Numbered from the stretch's first letter, positions 8,462 through 16,921 are shown. The stretch is 64,000 bases of DNA from Phycicoccus avicenniae (GCF_018139485.1 NZ_JAGSNF010000019.1:62001-126000); one strand, 5' to 3'. Notes: generated by a model from the sequence alone, not told the origin. A program made the numbers and translations.

Positions 8462-9513
8462 TCCGCCGGCTCGCCGTTCACGGCGGAGACGAGCTTCGGC
8501 AGGAAGTCGTCGACGGCGGTGCGCACCGACAGCGGGCTCGGGAGCGACATCGACAGGGCCACCGCGTTGTCGGCGGAGGCGACGTAGTGACCGTCCTGCA
8601 GGGCCGGGATCTGACCGACGAGCGGGTTCGCCGTCAGCTCCTCGGCGCCGGCGCCCTCCTCGGCGTAGAAGACGACGACGTCGGCCTCGAGGTCGGCGGC
8701 GCGCTCGGCGGAGAGGTTGGCGGTGAAGGCCGACGGGTCCTGCTCGCTCAGCTCGACGACGGTCGGCGAGGGCTCGAAGCCGAACTCCTCGAGCATCTGC
8801 GGGCGCAGGTCGGAGGTCGTGTAGAGCCCGATCGTCGACAGGTCGGTGGGGGTGAACCAGGCCCACGCGGCCGAGGTGCCCTCGATCTCGGGGTTGGCGG
8901 CGACGGCGTCGGTGATGAGCTGCTCGGTGTCGGCGCGCAGCTGCTCGGCCTGCTCGGACATCCCGACCGCCTCGCCGATGACCTCGACCTGCTCCTGCCA
9001 CGGTGTGCCCCAGGCCGCCTCGGTCCACGGGACGGTCGGCGCGATCTGCGAGAGCCGGTCGTAGTCCTCCTCGCTCACCCCGGAGCTGAGGCCGAGGATG
9101 AGGTCGGGCGTGGTGGCGGCGATGTCCTCGAACGGGATGCCCGCCGAGTCGTCGTAGCGGGTCATCCCGGAGGCGTCGGCCCCCAGCTCCTCGACCTGTG
9201 CGTCGAACCAGTCCGTCGAGCCCGCGTCGTTGCCGCCCCACGTGATCTCCGGGGCGCCGACCGGGACGATCCCGAGGGCCGCGAGGGTGTCGGCGTCGGC
9301 CCAGCCCACGGTGGCGATGCGCGTCGGCTGCTCCTCGACCGTCGTCTCGCCGTAGGCGTGCTCGAGCGTGACGGGGAACGCGTCGGCGGCCACCGTGGGC
9401 TCCGCCGAGCCGGCCCCTCCGGACGACTCGGTGGTGGGACCGGTGGAGCAGGCCCCGAGGGCGAGGGCGGCGGCGAGGGGGGCTGCGGCGAGCAGCCTCC
9501 GGCGGGATGGCAC
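8458..9513 (-). CDS. Iron-siderophore ABC transporter substrate-binding lipoprotein (FepB type)
   Basis: 351 residues from GTG at 9513, preceded by an AGGAG Shine-Dalgarno sequence 8 bases upstream. A lipoprotein signal peptide (RRR, hydrophobic core, LGAC) places the lipidated Cys at residue 22. The mature part has the class III binding-protein layout: TRIATVGWADADTLAALGIVPVG, then DLILGLSSGVSEEDY, and a long central helix around residues 170-205. It captures ferric siderophore outside the cell and delivers it to the permeases. First gene of a five-gene operon whose promoter is covered by a double iron box. Confidence 0.9.
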   Translation of the reverse strand: MPSRRRLLAAAPLAAALALGACSTGPTTESSGGAGSAEPTVAADAFPVTLEHAYGETTVEEQPTRIATVGWADADTLAALGIVPVGAPEITWGGNDAGSTDWFDAQVEELGADASGMTRYDDSAGIPFEDIAATTPDLILGLSSGVSEEDYDRLSQIAPTVPWTEAAWGTPWQEQVEVIGEAVGMSEQAEQLRADTEQLITDAVAANPEIEGTSAAWAWFTPTDLSTIGLYTTSDLRPQMLEEFGFEPSPTVVELSEQDPSAFTANLSAERAADLEADVVVFYAEEGAGAEELTANPLVGQIPALQDGHYVASADNAVALSMSLPSPLSVRTAVDDFLPKLVSAVNGEPAE

Positions 9514-9528
9514 GATGGACTCCTGCAG

Positions 9529-9562
9529 TGAGGTCAGGCTTACTTAGGTAAGGCTGACCTTA
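9529..9562 (-). promoter_or_regulatory. Double DtxR/IdeR-type iron box over the fep-type promoter
   Basis: The 19-base site 9544-9562 (TTAGGTAAGGCTGACCTTA) matches the TWAGGTWAGSCTWACCTWA consensus at 17 of 19 positions. A second, weaker site at 9529-9547 matches at about 15 of 19 and is offset by 15 bases, so two repressor dimers could bind in tandem. The -10 TAAGGT (9557-9562, minus strand) lies inside the strong site, so Fe-loaded repressor would block transcription of the siderophore uptake operon. Confidence 0.8.
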
Positions 9563-9579
9563 CACGCACCACCTGGTCG

Positions 9580-9585
9580 AGCAAA
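9580..9585 (-). promoter_or_regulatory. -35 element of the iron operon
   Basis: TTTGCT on the minus strand, 17 bases upstream of TAAGGT (9557-9562). Inferred from spacing and partial match to TTGNCA. Confidence 0.4.
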
Positions 9586-9655
9586 CCCTCCTCGCGCCGA
9601 TTGCCCACGACCACCCGTCGGACACCCCGGGCACCCGCCGGACATCCGCGCCGGG

Positions 9656-10879
9656 TCACTCCGGGGAGGACCACGCCTGCCGGATCGACAGCCGCCCACC
9701 GGTCTGGAGCAGCGAGCGCCGGTAGAGCCGCTCGGCCACCCGGACGACGACCACCGCCGTCGCGAGGAGGATCGCGAGCGCCACGACCGCCTCCCACCAG
9801 ACGGCGTCCCCGTCGAGCATCCGCGCCGGCATGAGCACCGCGGAGAACGGCGGCACGAACGAGGCCACCGTGCGGGCCAGACCGTCGAGGAAGAAGGACC
9901 CGAAGAACACCCCGAGGACGATCATGAGCAGCGGCGTGCCGGTGCTCTGCACGTCCTCCGCCCGCGAGGCCAGGGCGCCGGCGACCGCCCACAGCGCCGC
10001 GAGCGCGACGAACCCGGCGACGAAGAAGACGAGGTACCACGCGACCGGTCCGGTGACGGCGAAGATCAGCTCGGAGTACTCGGTGAGGCTGAGGCCGACG
10101 AGTCCCACGACGGCGTACAGCGCCATCTGCACCATCGCGATGACGGTCGTCGCGACGATCTTGCCGGCGAGCAGCTGCCGCACCGGGATCGACGTCGCGA
10201 TGATCTCGACGACACGCGACTGCTTCTCCTCGACGACGCTGTTCGCGATGACGTACCCGAAGGTGAGCGCCGCGATGTAGAAGAGGAACGCGAAGGCGAA
10301 CGACACCCCCTGCGCCAGCTGCGAGCGCTCCACGTCCCCGCGCAGGAACTCCGTCGTCACGGTCGAGCCCTCGACGAGCGCCTCGGCCGTCGTCCCCAAC
10401 GAGGCCGCCTGGTCCTCGAGGGCCGCCGAGCGCACGACGTCCTGGGTCACCCGGGTGAGACCGCCCTCGGCGCTGTCCAGGGTGGTGAGGACCCAGCCGC
10501 CGTCGGTGGAGTGCAGCCAGGCGTCGACCTCCTCCGCGCGCAGCAGGTCCTGCGCCGTGGCGGCGTCCGGGACGGCGCGCGACCGCACGGCGACGCCCTC
10601 GTCGATCCCGGAGGCCTCCGCGGCGAGCCGCTCGCCCATCACGGTGTCGTCCTGGGTCGTCGCGACCGTGTAGCTCGACGTGCGCGAGGAGTCCCACACC
10701 TGCCAGCCCATGAAGCCGCAGATGAGGACGAGGGTGAGCAGCGTCCCGCCGAGGAACGCCTTGTCGGTGAGCCGCACGACGATCTCGCGGCGGGCCACCG
10801 TCACCCACGCCGAGCGGGGCGCCGGGACGACCTCGCGAGGCGTCGTCGCGGTCGGGGTCTGGGTGTGCGTCGCGGTCAT
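9656..10879 (-). CDS. ABC-2 family transporter permease (NatB-like)
   Basis: 407 residues. One N-terminal membrane helix (about 40-60) is followed by a ~140-residue extracytoplasmic domain and then five to six helices in the C-terminal half, the ABC2_membrane_3/NatB layout. The cytoplasmic motif VVEEKQSRVVEIIATSIPVRQLLAGKI is typical. Its ATG at 10879 overlaps the stop of the upstream ATPase gene by one base (TGATG). The pair is a predicted exporter; in NatAB the substrate is Na+, but in many actinobacterial paralogues it is unknown. Confidence 0.86.
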   Translation of the reverse strand: MTATHTQTPTATTPREVVPAPRSAWVTVARREIVVRLTDKAFLGGTLLTLVLICGFMGWQVWDSSRTSSYTVATTQDDTVMGERLAAEASGIDEGVAVRSRAVPDAATAQDLLRAEEVDAWLHSTDGGWVLTTLDSAEGGLTRVTQDVVRSAALEDQAASLGTTAEALVEGSTVTTEFLRGDVERSQLAQGVSFAFAFLFYIAALTFGYVIANSVVEEKQSRVVEIIATSIPVRQLLAGKIVATTVIAMVQMALYAVVGLVGLSLTEYSELIFAVTGPVAWYLVFFVAGFVALAALWAVAGALASRAEDVQSTGTPLLMIVLGVFFGSFFLDGLARTVASFVPPFSAVLMPARMLDGDAVWWEAVVALAILLATAVVVVRVAERLYRRSLLQTGGRLSIRQAWSSPE

Positions 10880-11760
10880 CAGGCCGCCACCTCCCGGTAG
10901 ATGTCGGCGACCGCGGGGCGGACGGGGGTGAACTCGTGGACGGCGCCGCGGCGGGTCGCCTCGCGCAGGAGGGCCTGCTCACCGCCGGGGTCCACGACCT
11001 CGACGAGGGCGAGCGGGCCGTCGACGTCGACGACGTGCAGGCCGCGCAGGTCGCGCACCCAGCCGGCGTCGGCGTCGAGCCGGACGCGGTAGCGCAGGGG
11101 GCCCTGCGAGCGCAGGTCCTCGACGGCGCCGGTCGCGACGACCCGGCCCCCGGAGAGGATGACGAGACGGTCGCAGAGCGCCTCGACGAGGTCGAGCTGG
11201 TGGCTGGAGAACAGGACCGGGACCTCGCCGGCGACCCGCTCGCGGAGCAGGTCGACCATCGAGTCGACGGCCACCGGGTCGAGACCCGAGAACGGCTCGT
11301 CGAGCACGAGGGCGACCGGGTCGTGCAGGAGCGCGGCCGCGACCTGGACGCGCTGCTGGTTGCCGAGGCTCAGCGCCTCGAGCCGGTCCGTCGCCCGCCC
11401 GCCGAGCCCGAGCCGCTCGAGGTGCTCCTCGGCCGCGGCCCGGGCCGGGCGCGGACCCATCCCCTTGAGCTCGGCGAGATAGACGAGCTGGTCGATGACC
11501 CGCTGCTTCGGGTAGAGGCCGCGCTCCTCCGGCATGTAGCCGAAGCGGCGCTGGTCCTCCGGGGTGACGGGGTGGCCCTGCCAGAGCACCTCGCCGCCGT
11601 CGACGCCGAGCACCCCCATGACCATCCGCATCGTCGTCGTCTTGCCCGCGCCGTTGCCGCCGACGAACCCGGTCAGCTGTCCGGCGGGGACGTCGAACGT
11701 CACGCCGTCGACCGCCGTGACGCCGCCGAACCGGCGGGTGAGGTTCCTGATCTCCAACAT
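10879..11760 (-). CDS. ABC transporter ATP-binding protein (NatA-like)
   Basis: 293 residues from the ATG at 11760 (MLEIRNLTRRFGGVTAVDG). Walker A GGNGAGKTT has G in place of the usual P at the second position. Q-loop FGYMPEERGLYPKQ, signature LSLGNQQRVQVA (the LSxGNxQ variant common in this exporter subfamily), Walker B LVLDEPFSGLD and H-loop SSHQLD are present. A C-terminal DUF4162-type extension follows residue ~210. It drives the adjacent ABC-2 permease. The start is fixed by a TAGCGT -10 eight bases upstream. Confidence 0.9.
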   Translation of the reverse strand: MLEIRNLTRRFGGVTAVDGVTFDVPAGQLTGFVGGNGAGKTTTMRMVMGVLGVDGGEVLWQGHPVTPEDQRRFGYMPEERGLYPKQRVIDQLVYLAELKGMGPRPARAAAEEHLERLGLGGRATDRLEALSLGNQQRVQVAAALLHDPVALVLDEPFSGLDPVAVDSMVDLLRERVAGEVPVLFSSHQLDLVEALCDRLVILSGGRVVATGAVEDLRSQGPLRYRVRLDADAGWVRDLRGLHVVDVDGPLALVEVVDPGGEQALLREATRRGAVHEFTPVRPAVADIYREVAA

Positions 11761-11767
11761 GGACCCG

Positions 11768-11773
11768 ACGCTA
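11768..11773 (-). promoter_or_regulatory. -10 element of the NatA-like gene (leaderless)
   Basis: TAGCGT on the minus strand, ending 8 bases before the ATG at 11760. Confidence 0.5.
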
Positions 11774-11790
11774 GGTGGGCCCGGCGCGTG

Positions 11791-11824
11791 GCGGATCCCC
11801 CCACGGGCGGGTCGGACCTCCCCC
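11791..11824 (-). repeat. Degenerate copy of the 38-bp palindromic repeat family
   Basis: On the minus strand it shares GGGAGGTCCGAC and GGATCC blocks with the copy at 51496-51533, but the centre is shortened and diverged. It lies in the largest gene-free space (11761-12119), which otherwise holds divergent promoters, the GGTCAA operator and a 5' leader hairpin. Confidence 0.4.
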
Positions 11825-11931
11825 TCCGAGATGACCCACCCCGGGCGCCGCCCCCAGGACGGCACCGGCCGCGGGCGGTGACCACCGGCCGCGATGACCA
11901 GCCGGGGTCGCGGCTCGCGTCCGGCGGTTCG

Positions 11932-11970
11932 GGTCAAGATGCGGTCAACTTTTGCTTGACCTACGGTCAA
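11932..11970 (+). promoter_or_regulatory. GGTCAA/TTGACC operator cluster
   Basis: Four copies of one hexamer: GGTCAA at 11932-11937 and 11943-11948, then a perfect palindrome TTGACC-TAC-GGTCAA at 11956-11970. The palindrome has the size of a helix-turn-helix repressor site and overlaps the predicted -35 of the secreted isomerase gene. No regulator gene adjoins it, so the binding protein is unknown. Confidence 0.55.
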
Positions 11971-11985
11971 AAGACTCCCTACGGT
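11956..11985 (+). promoter_or_regulatory. Promoter of secreted isomerase/epimerase-like gene
   Basis: -35 TTGACC (11956-11961), 18-base spacer, -10 TACGGT (11980-11985). Predicted start near 11992 gives a 5' leader of about 128 bases. The operator palindrome covers the -35. Confidence 0.5.
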
Positions 11986-12072
11986 GAGCACGTCGACGCC
12001 GTCGTCGTGACACCCCGGCTCAGCCCCGGACGTGCCGCACCCGACGGGGCACCGTCGACGGAGCCACGCAAG

Positions 12073-12096
12073 CCGTCCGGGAGCCGACCCGGACGG
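12073..12096 (+). promoter_or_regulatory. 5' leader hairpin before secreted isomerase-like gene
   Basis: Perfect 9-bp stem CCGTCCGGG (12073-12081) / CCCGGACGG (12088-12096) with a 6-base loop. It ends 8 bases before the Shine-Dalgarno GAAGGAG (12105-12111). It could stabilise the mRNA or modulate translation. No known riboswitch class recognised. Confidence 0.4.
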
Positions 12097-12119
12097 CGTC
12101 GTCCGAAGGAGTACGACCC

Positions 12120-13070
12120 ATGTCCCGCACCAGCACGCGCGCCCTCTCCGGCCTCGCCGCCGCCGCGCTCGCCGCCTCCGGCCTCGCCGCCGCCGTCGCC
12201 CCCGCCTCCGCCGCCCCGGGCAGCGGGAACGCCGCGTCCGCGGCCGACTGCTCCGGCCGGAGCGTCCCGGCGAGCAAGATCTCGATCCAGATGTTCAGCT
12301 ACTTCGGCTGGACGAACCAGGTCGGCATCGAGCCGGTCCTCGCCGAGCTCCAGGAGATCGGCTACCGCAACATCGAGCCCTTCGCCTTCGGCCCCAACCC
12401 GTGGGGCGGCTACTCCGGCGACGAGCTGCGCAGCCTCCTCAAGGAGTACAAGCTCAAGGCCCCGAGCTCGCACGGCGGGGTGAACGCCGACTCGTTCGAC
12501 GCGACGCTCGAGTACGCGAAGGACCTCGGCCACAAGTACGTCGGCTCCGGCGGCTGGCCGTCGCCCGGGATCGCCCGGGACGGCAGCAGCACGTGGGCCG
12601 ACGTCATCGCGACCGCCGAGTCGATGGACGAGCTCGGCGAGCGGTCGGTGAAGAACGGCACCGGCAAGCTCTTCGGCCACAACCACCAGTGGGAGTTCAC
12701 GACGACCGTGACCGACCCGGAGACCGGCGAGACGATGACCGCCTGGGAGGCGCTCGTCCGGAACACCGACCCGCGGTACGTCACCTTCCAGCTCGACACG
12801 TTCTGGGCCCAGGACGCGGGCGCCGACGTCGTCGCGCTCCTCGAGGAGTACGGCGACCGCGTCGAGCTGCTCCACATCAAGGACGGCGACCTCAACGGCG
12901 ACGCCCGGGGCATCCCCGGCGACGTCGGCGAGGGCGACATGGAGTGGGGCCCGATCCTCGAGGCCGCCCAGGGTCACGTGAAGCTCTACGTCGTCGAGCG
13001 CGACGGTGCGCCCGCCGACGCCGAGTTCGCCCGCGACAGCTTCGAGTTCCTCACCTGCTTCGAGTACTGA
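12120..13070 (+). CDS. Secreted sugar phosphate isomerase/epimerase-like (AP endonuclease 2 superfamily) TIM-barrel protein
   Basis: 316 residues with a strong Shine-Dalgarno GAAGGAG 8 bases before the ATG. Residues 1-31 form a Sec-type signal peptide ending APASA. The mature part is a xylose isomerase-like TIM barrel: ISIQMFSYFG, EIGYRNIEPF, a Glu-His block LFGHNHQWEF, the FQLDTFWAQDAG metal-binding Asp region and LLHIKDGDLNG. Metal-dependent isomerases, epimerases and related sugar lyases or dehydrogenase partners share this fold. Export by Sec suggests action on an extracellular sugar or glycoside; the substrate is unknown. It stands alone with its own operator-controlled promoter and terminator. 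Confidence 0.82.
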   Translation: MSRTSTRALSGLAAAALAASGLAAAVAPASAAPGSGNAASAADCSGRSVPASKISIQMFSYFGWTNQVGIEPVLAELQEIGYRNIEPFAFGPNPWGGYSGDELRSLLKEYKLKAPSSHGGVNADSFDATLEYAKDLGHKYVGSGGWPSPGIARDGSSTWADVIATAESMDELGERSVKNGTGKLFGHNHQWEFTTTVTDPETGETMTAWEALVRNTDPRYVTFQLDTFWAQDAGADVVALLEEYGDRVELLHIKDGDLNGDARGIPGDVGEGDMEWGPILEAAQGHVKLYVVERDGAPADAEFARDSFEFLTCFEY

Positions 13071-13102
13071 GGAACCTCCCGGCCCGTCCTGGGTCGTCAC
13101 GC

Positions 13103-13139
13103 CCCGAGCCCCCGGCACCTCTGCCCCCGGGGGCTCGGG
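13103..13139 (+). terminator. Strong GC hairpin terminator after the isomerase-like gene
   Basis: Perfect 13-bp stem CCCGAGCCCCCGG (13103-13115) / CCGGGGGCTCGGG (13127-13139), 11-base loop. It lies between two converging genes and may terminate both. There is no U-tract, as is common in high-GC actinobacteria. Confidence 0.7.
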
Positions 13140-13216
13140 TGCGTCCGGGCCGGCCCGGGGTCGACACGCGGGGACCCGGCCGGTCGGCGCGGTCCCGGGC
13201 GCCCGGGGCGCGCCCC

Positions 13217-13885
13217 TCAGTCCTCGGCGCTGACGAGCCCCGACTCGTGGGCCAGGACGACCGCCTGCACCCGGTCGCGGACCTGGAGCTTGGCGAGGAG
13301 GTTCGACACGTGCGTCTTCACGGTGGCCTCCCCGAGGAAGAGCCGGCCGGCGATCTCACCGTTCGACAGGCCGCGCCCGACGAGGCCGAGCACCTCCCGC
13401 TCCCGCTCGGTGAGCCGCTCCAGGCCCGGCGGCGGGGTGCGGGACGTCGGTGGGCCCTCGGCCGCCATCCGCTCGATGACCCGGCTCGTCACCTCCGGGG
13501 CGAGGATGCCCGAGCCGTTCCCGACGACCCGGACCGCGTCGACGAGCTGCTCCGGCTCGGCGTTCTTGAGCAGGAAGCCGCTCGCCCCGGCGCGCAGGGC
13601 GTCGAAGAGGTAGTCGTCCCGGTCGAAGGTCGTCAGGATGACGACCCGGCCGAGGTCCTCGGCGACGATCCGCCGGGTCGCCTCGATCCCGTCGAGCACC
13701 GGCATCTGGACGTCCATGAGGACGATGTCGGGGCGGGTCTCCCGGGCCACGACGACCGCCTCGGCGCCGTTGGCCGCCTGCCCGACGACCTCGAGGTCGT
13801 CCTCGACGGACAGCATCATCGTGAAGCCGGACCGGACCATCGCGTGGTCGTCGACGACGAGGACGCGCAGGCGGTCGCCGCTCAT
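13217..13885 (-). CDS. NarL/FixJ-family response regulator
   Basis: 222 residues. Receiver domain (about 6-122) has the acidic pair D12-D13, phosphoacceptor D58 in VLMDVQMP, a conserved Thr in LTTF and Lys in LLKNAEP. A LuxR-type helix-turn-helix follows (about 150-215; LTEREREVLGLVGRGLSNGEIAG, then VKTHVSNLLAKL). The ATG at 13885 overlaps the kinase stop by 4 bases. Expected to be phosphorylated by the kinase encoded upstream and to bind DNA as a dimer. Target genes are not evident; no transporter genes are fused to this pair. Confidence 0.92.
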   Translation of the reverse strand: MSGDRLRVLVVDDHAMVRSGFTMMLSVEDDLEVVGQAANGAEAVVVARETRPDIVLMDVQMPVLDGIEATRRIVAEDLGRVVILTTFDRDDYLFDALRAGASGFLLKNAEPEQLVDAVRVVGNGSGILAPEVTSRVIERMAAEGPPTSRTPPPGLERLTEREREVLGLVGRGLSNGEIAGRLFLGEATVKTHVSNLLAKLQVRDRVQAVVLAHESGLVSAED

Positions 13886-15279
13886 GCCGGCCCCGGCGTC
13901 GCGTCGGCCATCGGCTGGGCCCGGTCGGGTGCGGTGGCCTCCGGGTCGGCGGTGCTCCACGGGTACCGCACCCGCACCCGGTAGCCGCCGGTGGCGCGGG
14001 GGCCCATCTCGACGGCCCCCCGGTGCGACGCGGCCCGCTCGCGGATGCCGAGCTGGCCGAGACCGCTCGACGGGGCACCGACCCGCGGGCGGCCGTCGTC
14101 GACGACCTCGAGCTCGACGTGGCCGCGGGCCCCGGACTCCAGCCGCAGCACGACCGAGACCCGGCCCGCGGTCGAGTGCTTCTCGACGTTCGTCAGGGCC
14201 TCCTGGACGGTCCGGTAGACCGAGTGCTGCAGCGGGGCGACGACCCGCGCCGCGAGCCCGGGCTCGGACTCGACGAGGTCGAAGGACACCCGCCGCGCCC
14301 CCGTCGTCGCCGAGGCCACGAGGGCGTCGATCTCGCCGAAGCCCGGCTGCGGTGCACGCGAGGTGGGGGCGCTGGGCCGCTCCACCTCGCGGAGCGTGCC
14401 GAGCAGACCGCGCATCGACGTCACGGCGTCCCGGGACGAGGCCTCGATGCCCGACAGGGCCGTCGCGGTCGCCTCGGTGTCGCGGCCCATGACCCGGCGT
14501 GCGGCCGCGGCCTGGATGCCGATGACGGACACGTGGTGGGCGACGACGTCGTGCAGCTCGCGGGCGATCCGCAGGCGCTCCTCGGTGACGGCCCGGGTGC
14601 GCAGCTCGTCGGCCTGCTCGGCGATGGTCGTCGACTGGTCGAGCAGGAGGGCCCGGTGACGCGCGCTGCGCCACATGAGCTGGCCGACGACGATCGCGCC
14701 GCCGAAGTAGAAGGCGTTGACGACGAGCGTCATGAGCACCGCGGCCGGGAGCTGGCCGATGAGCCCGAACCGCTCGCCCGCGTCCTCGGAGTCCACGAAG
14801 TCCTGGATCGCGTTGCCGATGGCGAACTGCAGCCCGATCCAGGTGAACATCACGACGAGGATCGTCCCGACGACGACGAGCATCCACCGCCGGTCGCGGG
14901 CCCAGGCCACCCCCGAGAGGATCGCGACGAAGTACACGGCCTGGAGCGTCATCTGGCCCATGACGACCGGCATCGAGACCCCGACGACGACCATGTGGGC
15001 CGCGGCGAGGGAGGCGACGACCAGCGGGTAGCGGCGGCGTCCCAGGACGAGGACGGCCCCGGTGGAGACGGCGATCCACTGCACCCACCAGGGCTGCGTC
15101 AGGTCGTCGAGCACCCCGATCGAGCGGACGAGCTCGAGGGAGACCAGGCCGAGGGTCTCGAGCGCGAGGGCCGCGAGGACGTCGGCCCGGCCGATCGCCG
15201 GGCGGGGACGCTCCCACGGGTCGTCCACGCCGAACCAGCGGCCGACGCGCGCCGCCTCGGCGGCCAGGGAGACAGGCAT
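13882..15279 (-). CDS. Sensor histidine kinase, HisKA_3 (NarX/DesK-like) type
   Basis: 465 residues from the ATG at 15279 (MPVSLAAEAARVGRWFG). About six membrane helices lie within residues ~40-230. A dimerisation domain holds the phospho-accepting His in EERLRIARELHDVVAHHVSV. The HATPase_c domain begins at VQEALTNVEKHS and ends with GLGQLGIRERAASHRG. There is no large extracellular sensor domain, so it probably senses something in or at the membrane. The start is supported by TACCCT 8 bases upstream. It forms a two-gene operon with the response regulator. Confidence 0.9.
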   Translation of the reverse strand: MPVSLAAEAARVGRWFGVDDPWERPRPAIGRADVLAALALETLGLVSLELVRSIGVLDDLTQPWWVQWIAVSTGAVLVLGRRRYPLVVASLAAAHMVVVGVSMPVVMGQMTLQAVYFVAILSGVAWARDRRWMLVVVGTILVVMFTWIGLQFAIGNAIQDFVDSEDAGERFGLIGQLPAAVLMTLVVNAFYFGGAIVVGQLMWRSARHRALLLDQSTTIAEQADELRTRAVTEERLRIARELHDVVAHHVSVIGIQAAAARRVMGRDTEATATALSGIEASSRDAVTSMRGLLGTLREVERPSAPTSRAPQPGFGEIDALVASATTGARRVSFDLVESEPGLAARVVAPLQHSVYRTVQEALTNVEKHSTAGRVSVVLRLESGARGHVELEVVDDGRPRVGAPSSGLGQLGIRERAASHRGAVEMGPRATGGYRVRVRYPWSTADPEATAPDRAQPMADATPGPA

Positions 15280-15286
15280 GCGTCCC

Positions 15287-15292
15287 AGGGTA
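15287..15292 (-). promoter_or_regulatory. -10 element of the sensor kinase gene (leaderless)
   Basis: TACCCT on the minus strand, ending 8 bases before the ATG at 15279; it decides the start. Confidence 0.5.
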
Positions 15293-15375
15293 GGTCGGTT
15301 GGACGCGCCCGGCCCTCCCCCGAGGGACGGAGACCGCCTCGCCCCGCACGCGGACGCCCAGTCGGCTGCGCCCGG

Positions 15376-15420
15376 GTGGAGGATCGTGGGGGTCCTGACC
15401 CCGGAGATCCTCCACACGAG
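15376..15420 (+). repeat. 45-bp palindromic interspersed repeat, copy 1
   Basis: Outer arms GTGGAGGATC (15376-15385) and GATCCTCCAC (15406-15415), inner arms GGGGTC/GACCCC, followed by the conserved tail ACGAG. Same family as 33544-33588 and 51421-51465. It lies between the serS 3' end and the sensor kinase promoter, within a 277-base gap that otherwise holds nothing recognisable. Confidence 0.75.
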
Positions 15421-15556
15421 CGGAGACGACGGCGCCCATCGCGATGCCGAGCCGTCGGGTCGCCGGCGAGCCGTCGGCCCCGTGACGAGCCTGCTGCAGA
15501 GGGCTCGGGTTCACGGAGCGGGCTCGGGACCGCGCACCCGGCGCGTCCGGACGGCG

Positions 15557-16825
15557 TCAGCGCACCGGGGTGAGCACGTCGAGGCCGACGTGCGGGCGCA
15601 GCACCTCGGGGACGACGACGGAGCCGTCGGCCTGCTGGTGGTTCTCGAGGATCGCGACGAGGAAGCGCGTCGTCGCGAGCGTGCCGTTGAGGGTGGCCGC
15701 GACCTCGTTGCCCTGCTCGCCCTTGAAGCGGGTGTTCAGCCGGCGCGCCTGGAAGGTCGTGCAGTTCGACGTCGACGTCAGCTCGCGGTGCCGGCCCTGG
15801 GTCGGGACCCACGCCTCGCAGTCGTACTTGCGCGCGGCCGGCCCACCGAGGTCGCCGGCCGCGGTGTCGATGACCCGGTACGGCAGCCCGAGCGAGGCGA
15901 GCATGTCCTGCTCGATCCGCAGGAGGTTCTCGTGCTCGGCCTGGGCGTCCTCGGGACGGCAGTAGACGAACATCTCGATCTTGTTGAACTGGTGCACCCG
16001 GATGATGCCGCGGGTGTCCTTGCCGTACGAGCCGGCCTCGCGGCGGTAGCACGTCGACTGCCCGGCGTAGCGGACCGGACCCTTCGACAGGTCGACGACC
16101 TCGCCCGCGTGGTACCCGGCGAGCGCGACCTCCGAGGTACCGGTGAGGTACAGGTCGTCCGCCTCGAGCCGGTACACCTCGTCGGCGTGGTGGTCGAGGA
16201 ACCCCGCACCCCCCATGACCTCGGGCGTGACGAGTGTCGGCGTCACCATCGGGACGAAGCCGAGGCCCATCGCCTTCTGCATCGCGAGGTGGAGCAGGCC
16301 CATCTCGAGGCGCGCCCCGGCCCCGGTGAGGAAGTAGAACCGCGAGCCGGAGATCTTCGCGCCGCGCTCCATGTCGATCGCGCCGAGCCCCTCGGCGAGC
16401 GCGAGGTGGTCCTTGGGCTCGAAGCCCTCGGCGGCGAAGTCCCGCGGGGTGCCGACCTCCTCGAGCACGACGTAGTCGTCCTCGCCGCCGACCGGGACCT
16501 CGGGCTCCACGACGTTGCCGATGTTCCGCAGGAGCCGGTCGAGCTCGCCCTGCGCGTCGTCGGCGTCGGCCTGGAGTCGCTTGACCTCGGCCGCGACCTC
16601 TTTCGTCCGCGCGAGGAGGGCCTGCTTCTCCTCGCCCTGGGCGCGGGCGACGTCCTTGCCCATCGACTTCTGCTCCGCCCGCAGCCGCTCGTAGGCGGTG
16701 AGGGAGGAGCGACGGCGCTCGTCGGCGGCGAGCACGGCGTCGACGACGCCCTCGTCCTCGCCGCGGGCGCGCTGGCTGGCGCGCACCGTGTCGGGGTCCT
16801 CCCGGAGCAGCCTGATGTCGATCAC
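15557..16825 (-). CDS. serS: Seryl-tRNA synthetase
   Basis: 422 residues from GTG at 16825 ([17 protein letters not shown]). The N-terminal long coiled-coil arm (about 1-105) contacts the tRNA variable arm. The class II catalytic core has motif 2 in [15 protein letters not shown] and motif 3 near [19 protein letters not shown], with the [12 protein letters not shown] serine/ATP pocket between. It charges tRNA-Ser in the cytoplasm and is essential. Length is standard for bacterial type 1 enzymes. A TAGACT -10 eight bases before the GTG indicates a leaderless transcript. Confidence 0.97.
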   Translation of the reverse strand: MIDIRLLREDPDTVRASQRARGEDEGVVDAVLAADERRRSSLTAYERLRAEQKSMGKDVARAQGEEKQALLARTKEVAAEVKRLQADADDAQGELDRLLRNIGNVVEPEVPVGGEDDYVVLEEVGTPRDFAAEGFEPKDHLALAEGLGAIDMERGAKISGSRFYFLTGAGARLEMGLLHLAMQKAMGLGFVPMVTPTLVTPEVMGGAGFLDHHADEVYRLEADDLYLTGTSEVALAGYHAGEVVDLSKGPVRYAGQSTCYRREAGSYGKDTRGIIRVHQFNKIEMFVYCRPEDAQAEHENLLRIEQDMLASLGLPYRVIDTAAGDLGGPAARKYDCEAWVPTQGRHRELTSTSNCTTFQARRLNTRFKGEQGNEVAATLNGTLATTRFLVAILENHQQADGSVVVPEVLRPHVGLDVLTPVR

Positions 16826-16832
16826 GGCCGCG

Positions 16833-16838
16833 AGTCTA
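16833..16838 (-). promoter_or_regulatory. -10 element of serS (leaderless)
   Basis: TAGACT on the minus strand, ending 8 bases before the GTG start at 16825; it decides the start. Confidence 0.55.
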
Positions 16839-16883
16839 ACGACGCGGGCACCGCCTCCCGAGCGAGTATCCGGGCCGCTCCGT

Positions 16884-16921
16884 GGGAGGGTCGACCCCGT
16901 CGTGACGGGGTGGGTCCTCCC
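16884..16921 (+). repeat. 38-bp palindromic interspersed repeat, copy 1
   Basis: Outer arms GGGAGG (16884-16889) and CCTCCC (16916-16921); inner perfect stem ACCCCGTC (16894-16901) / GACGGGGT (16904-16911). Same family as 25342-25379 and 51496-51533. Confidence 0.7.

Noticed and set aside
12073-12096. Riboswitch in the 128-base leader of the isomerase-like gene
   Set aside because: Only one simple hairpin is seen; no conserved core of a known riboswitch class was recognised.
15280-15417. N-terminal extension of the sensor kinase to 15417
   Set aside because: The added residues are unconserved and are encoded by the 45-bp repeat and the promoter region; TACCCT supports ATG 15279.
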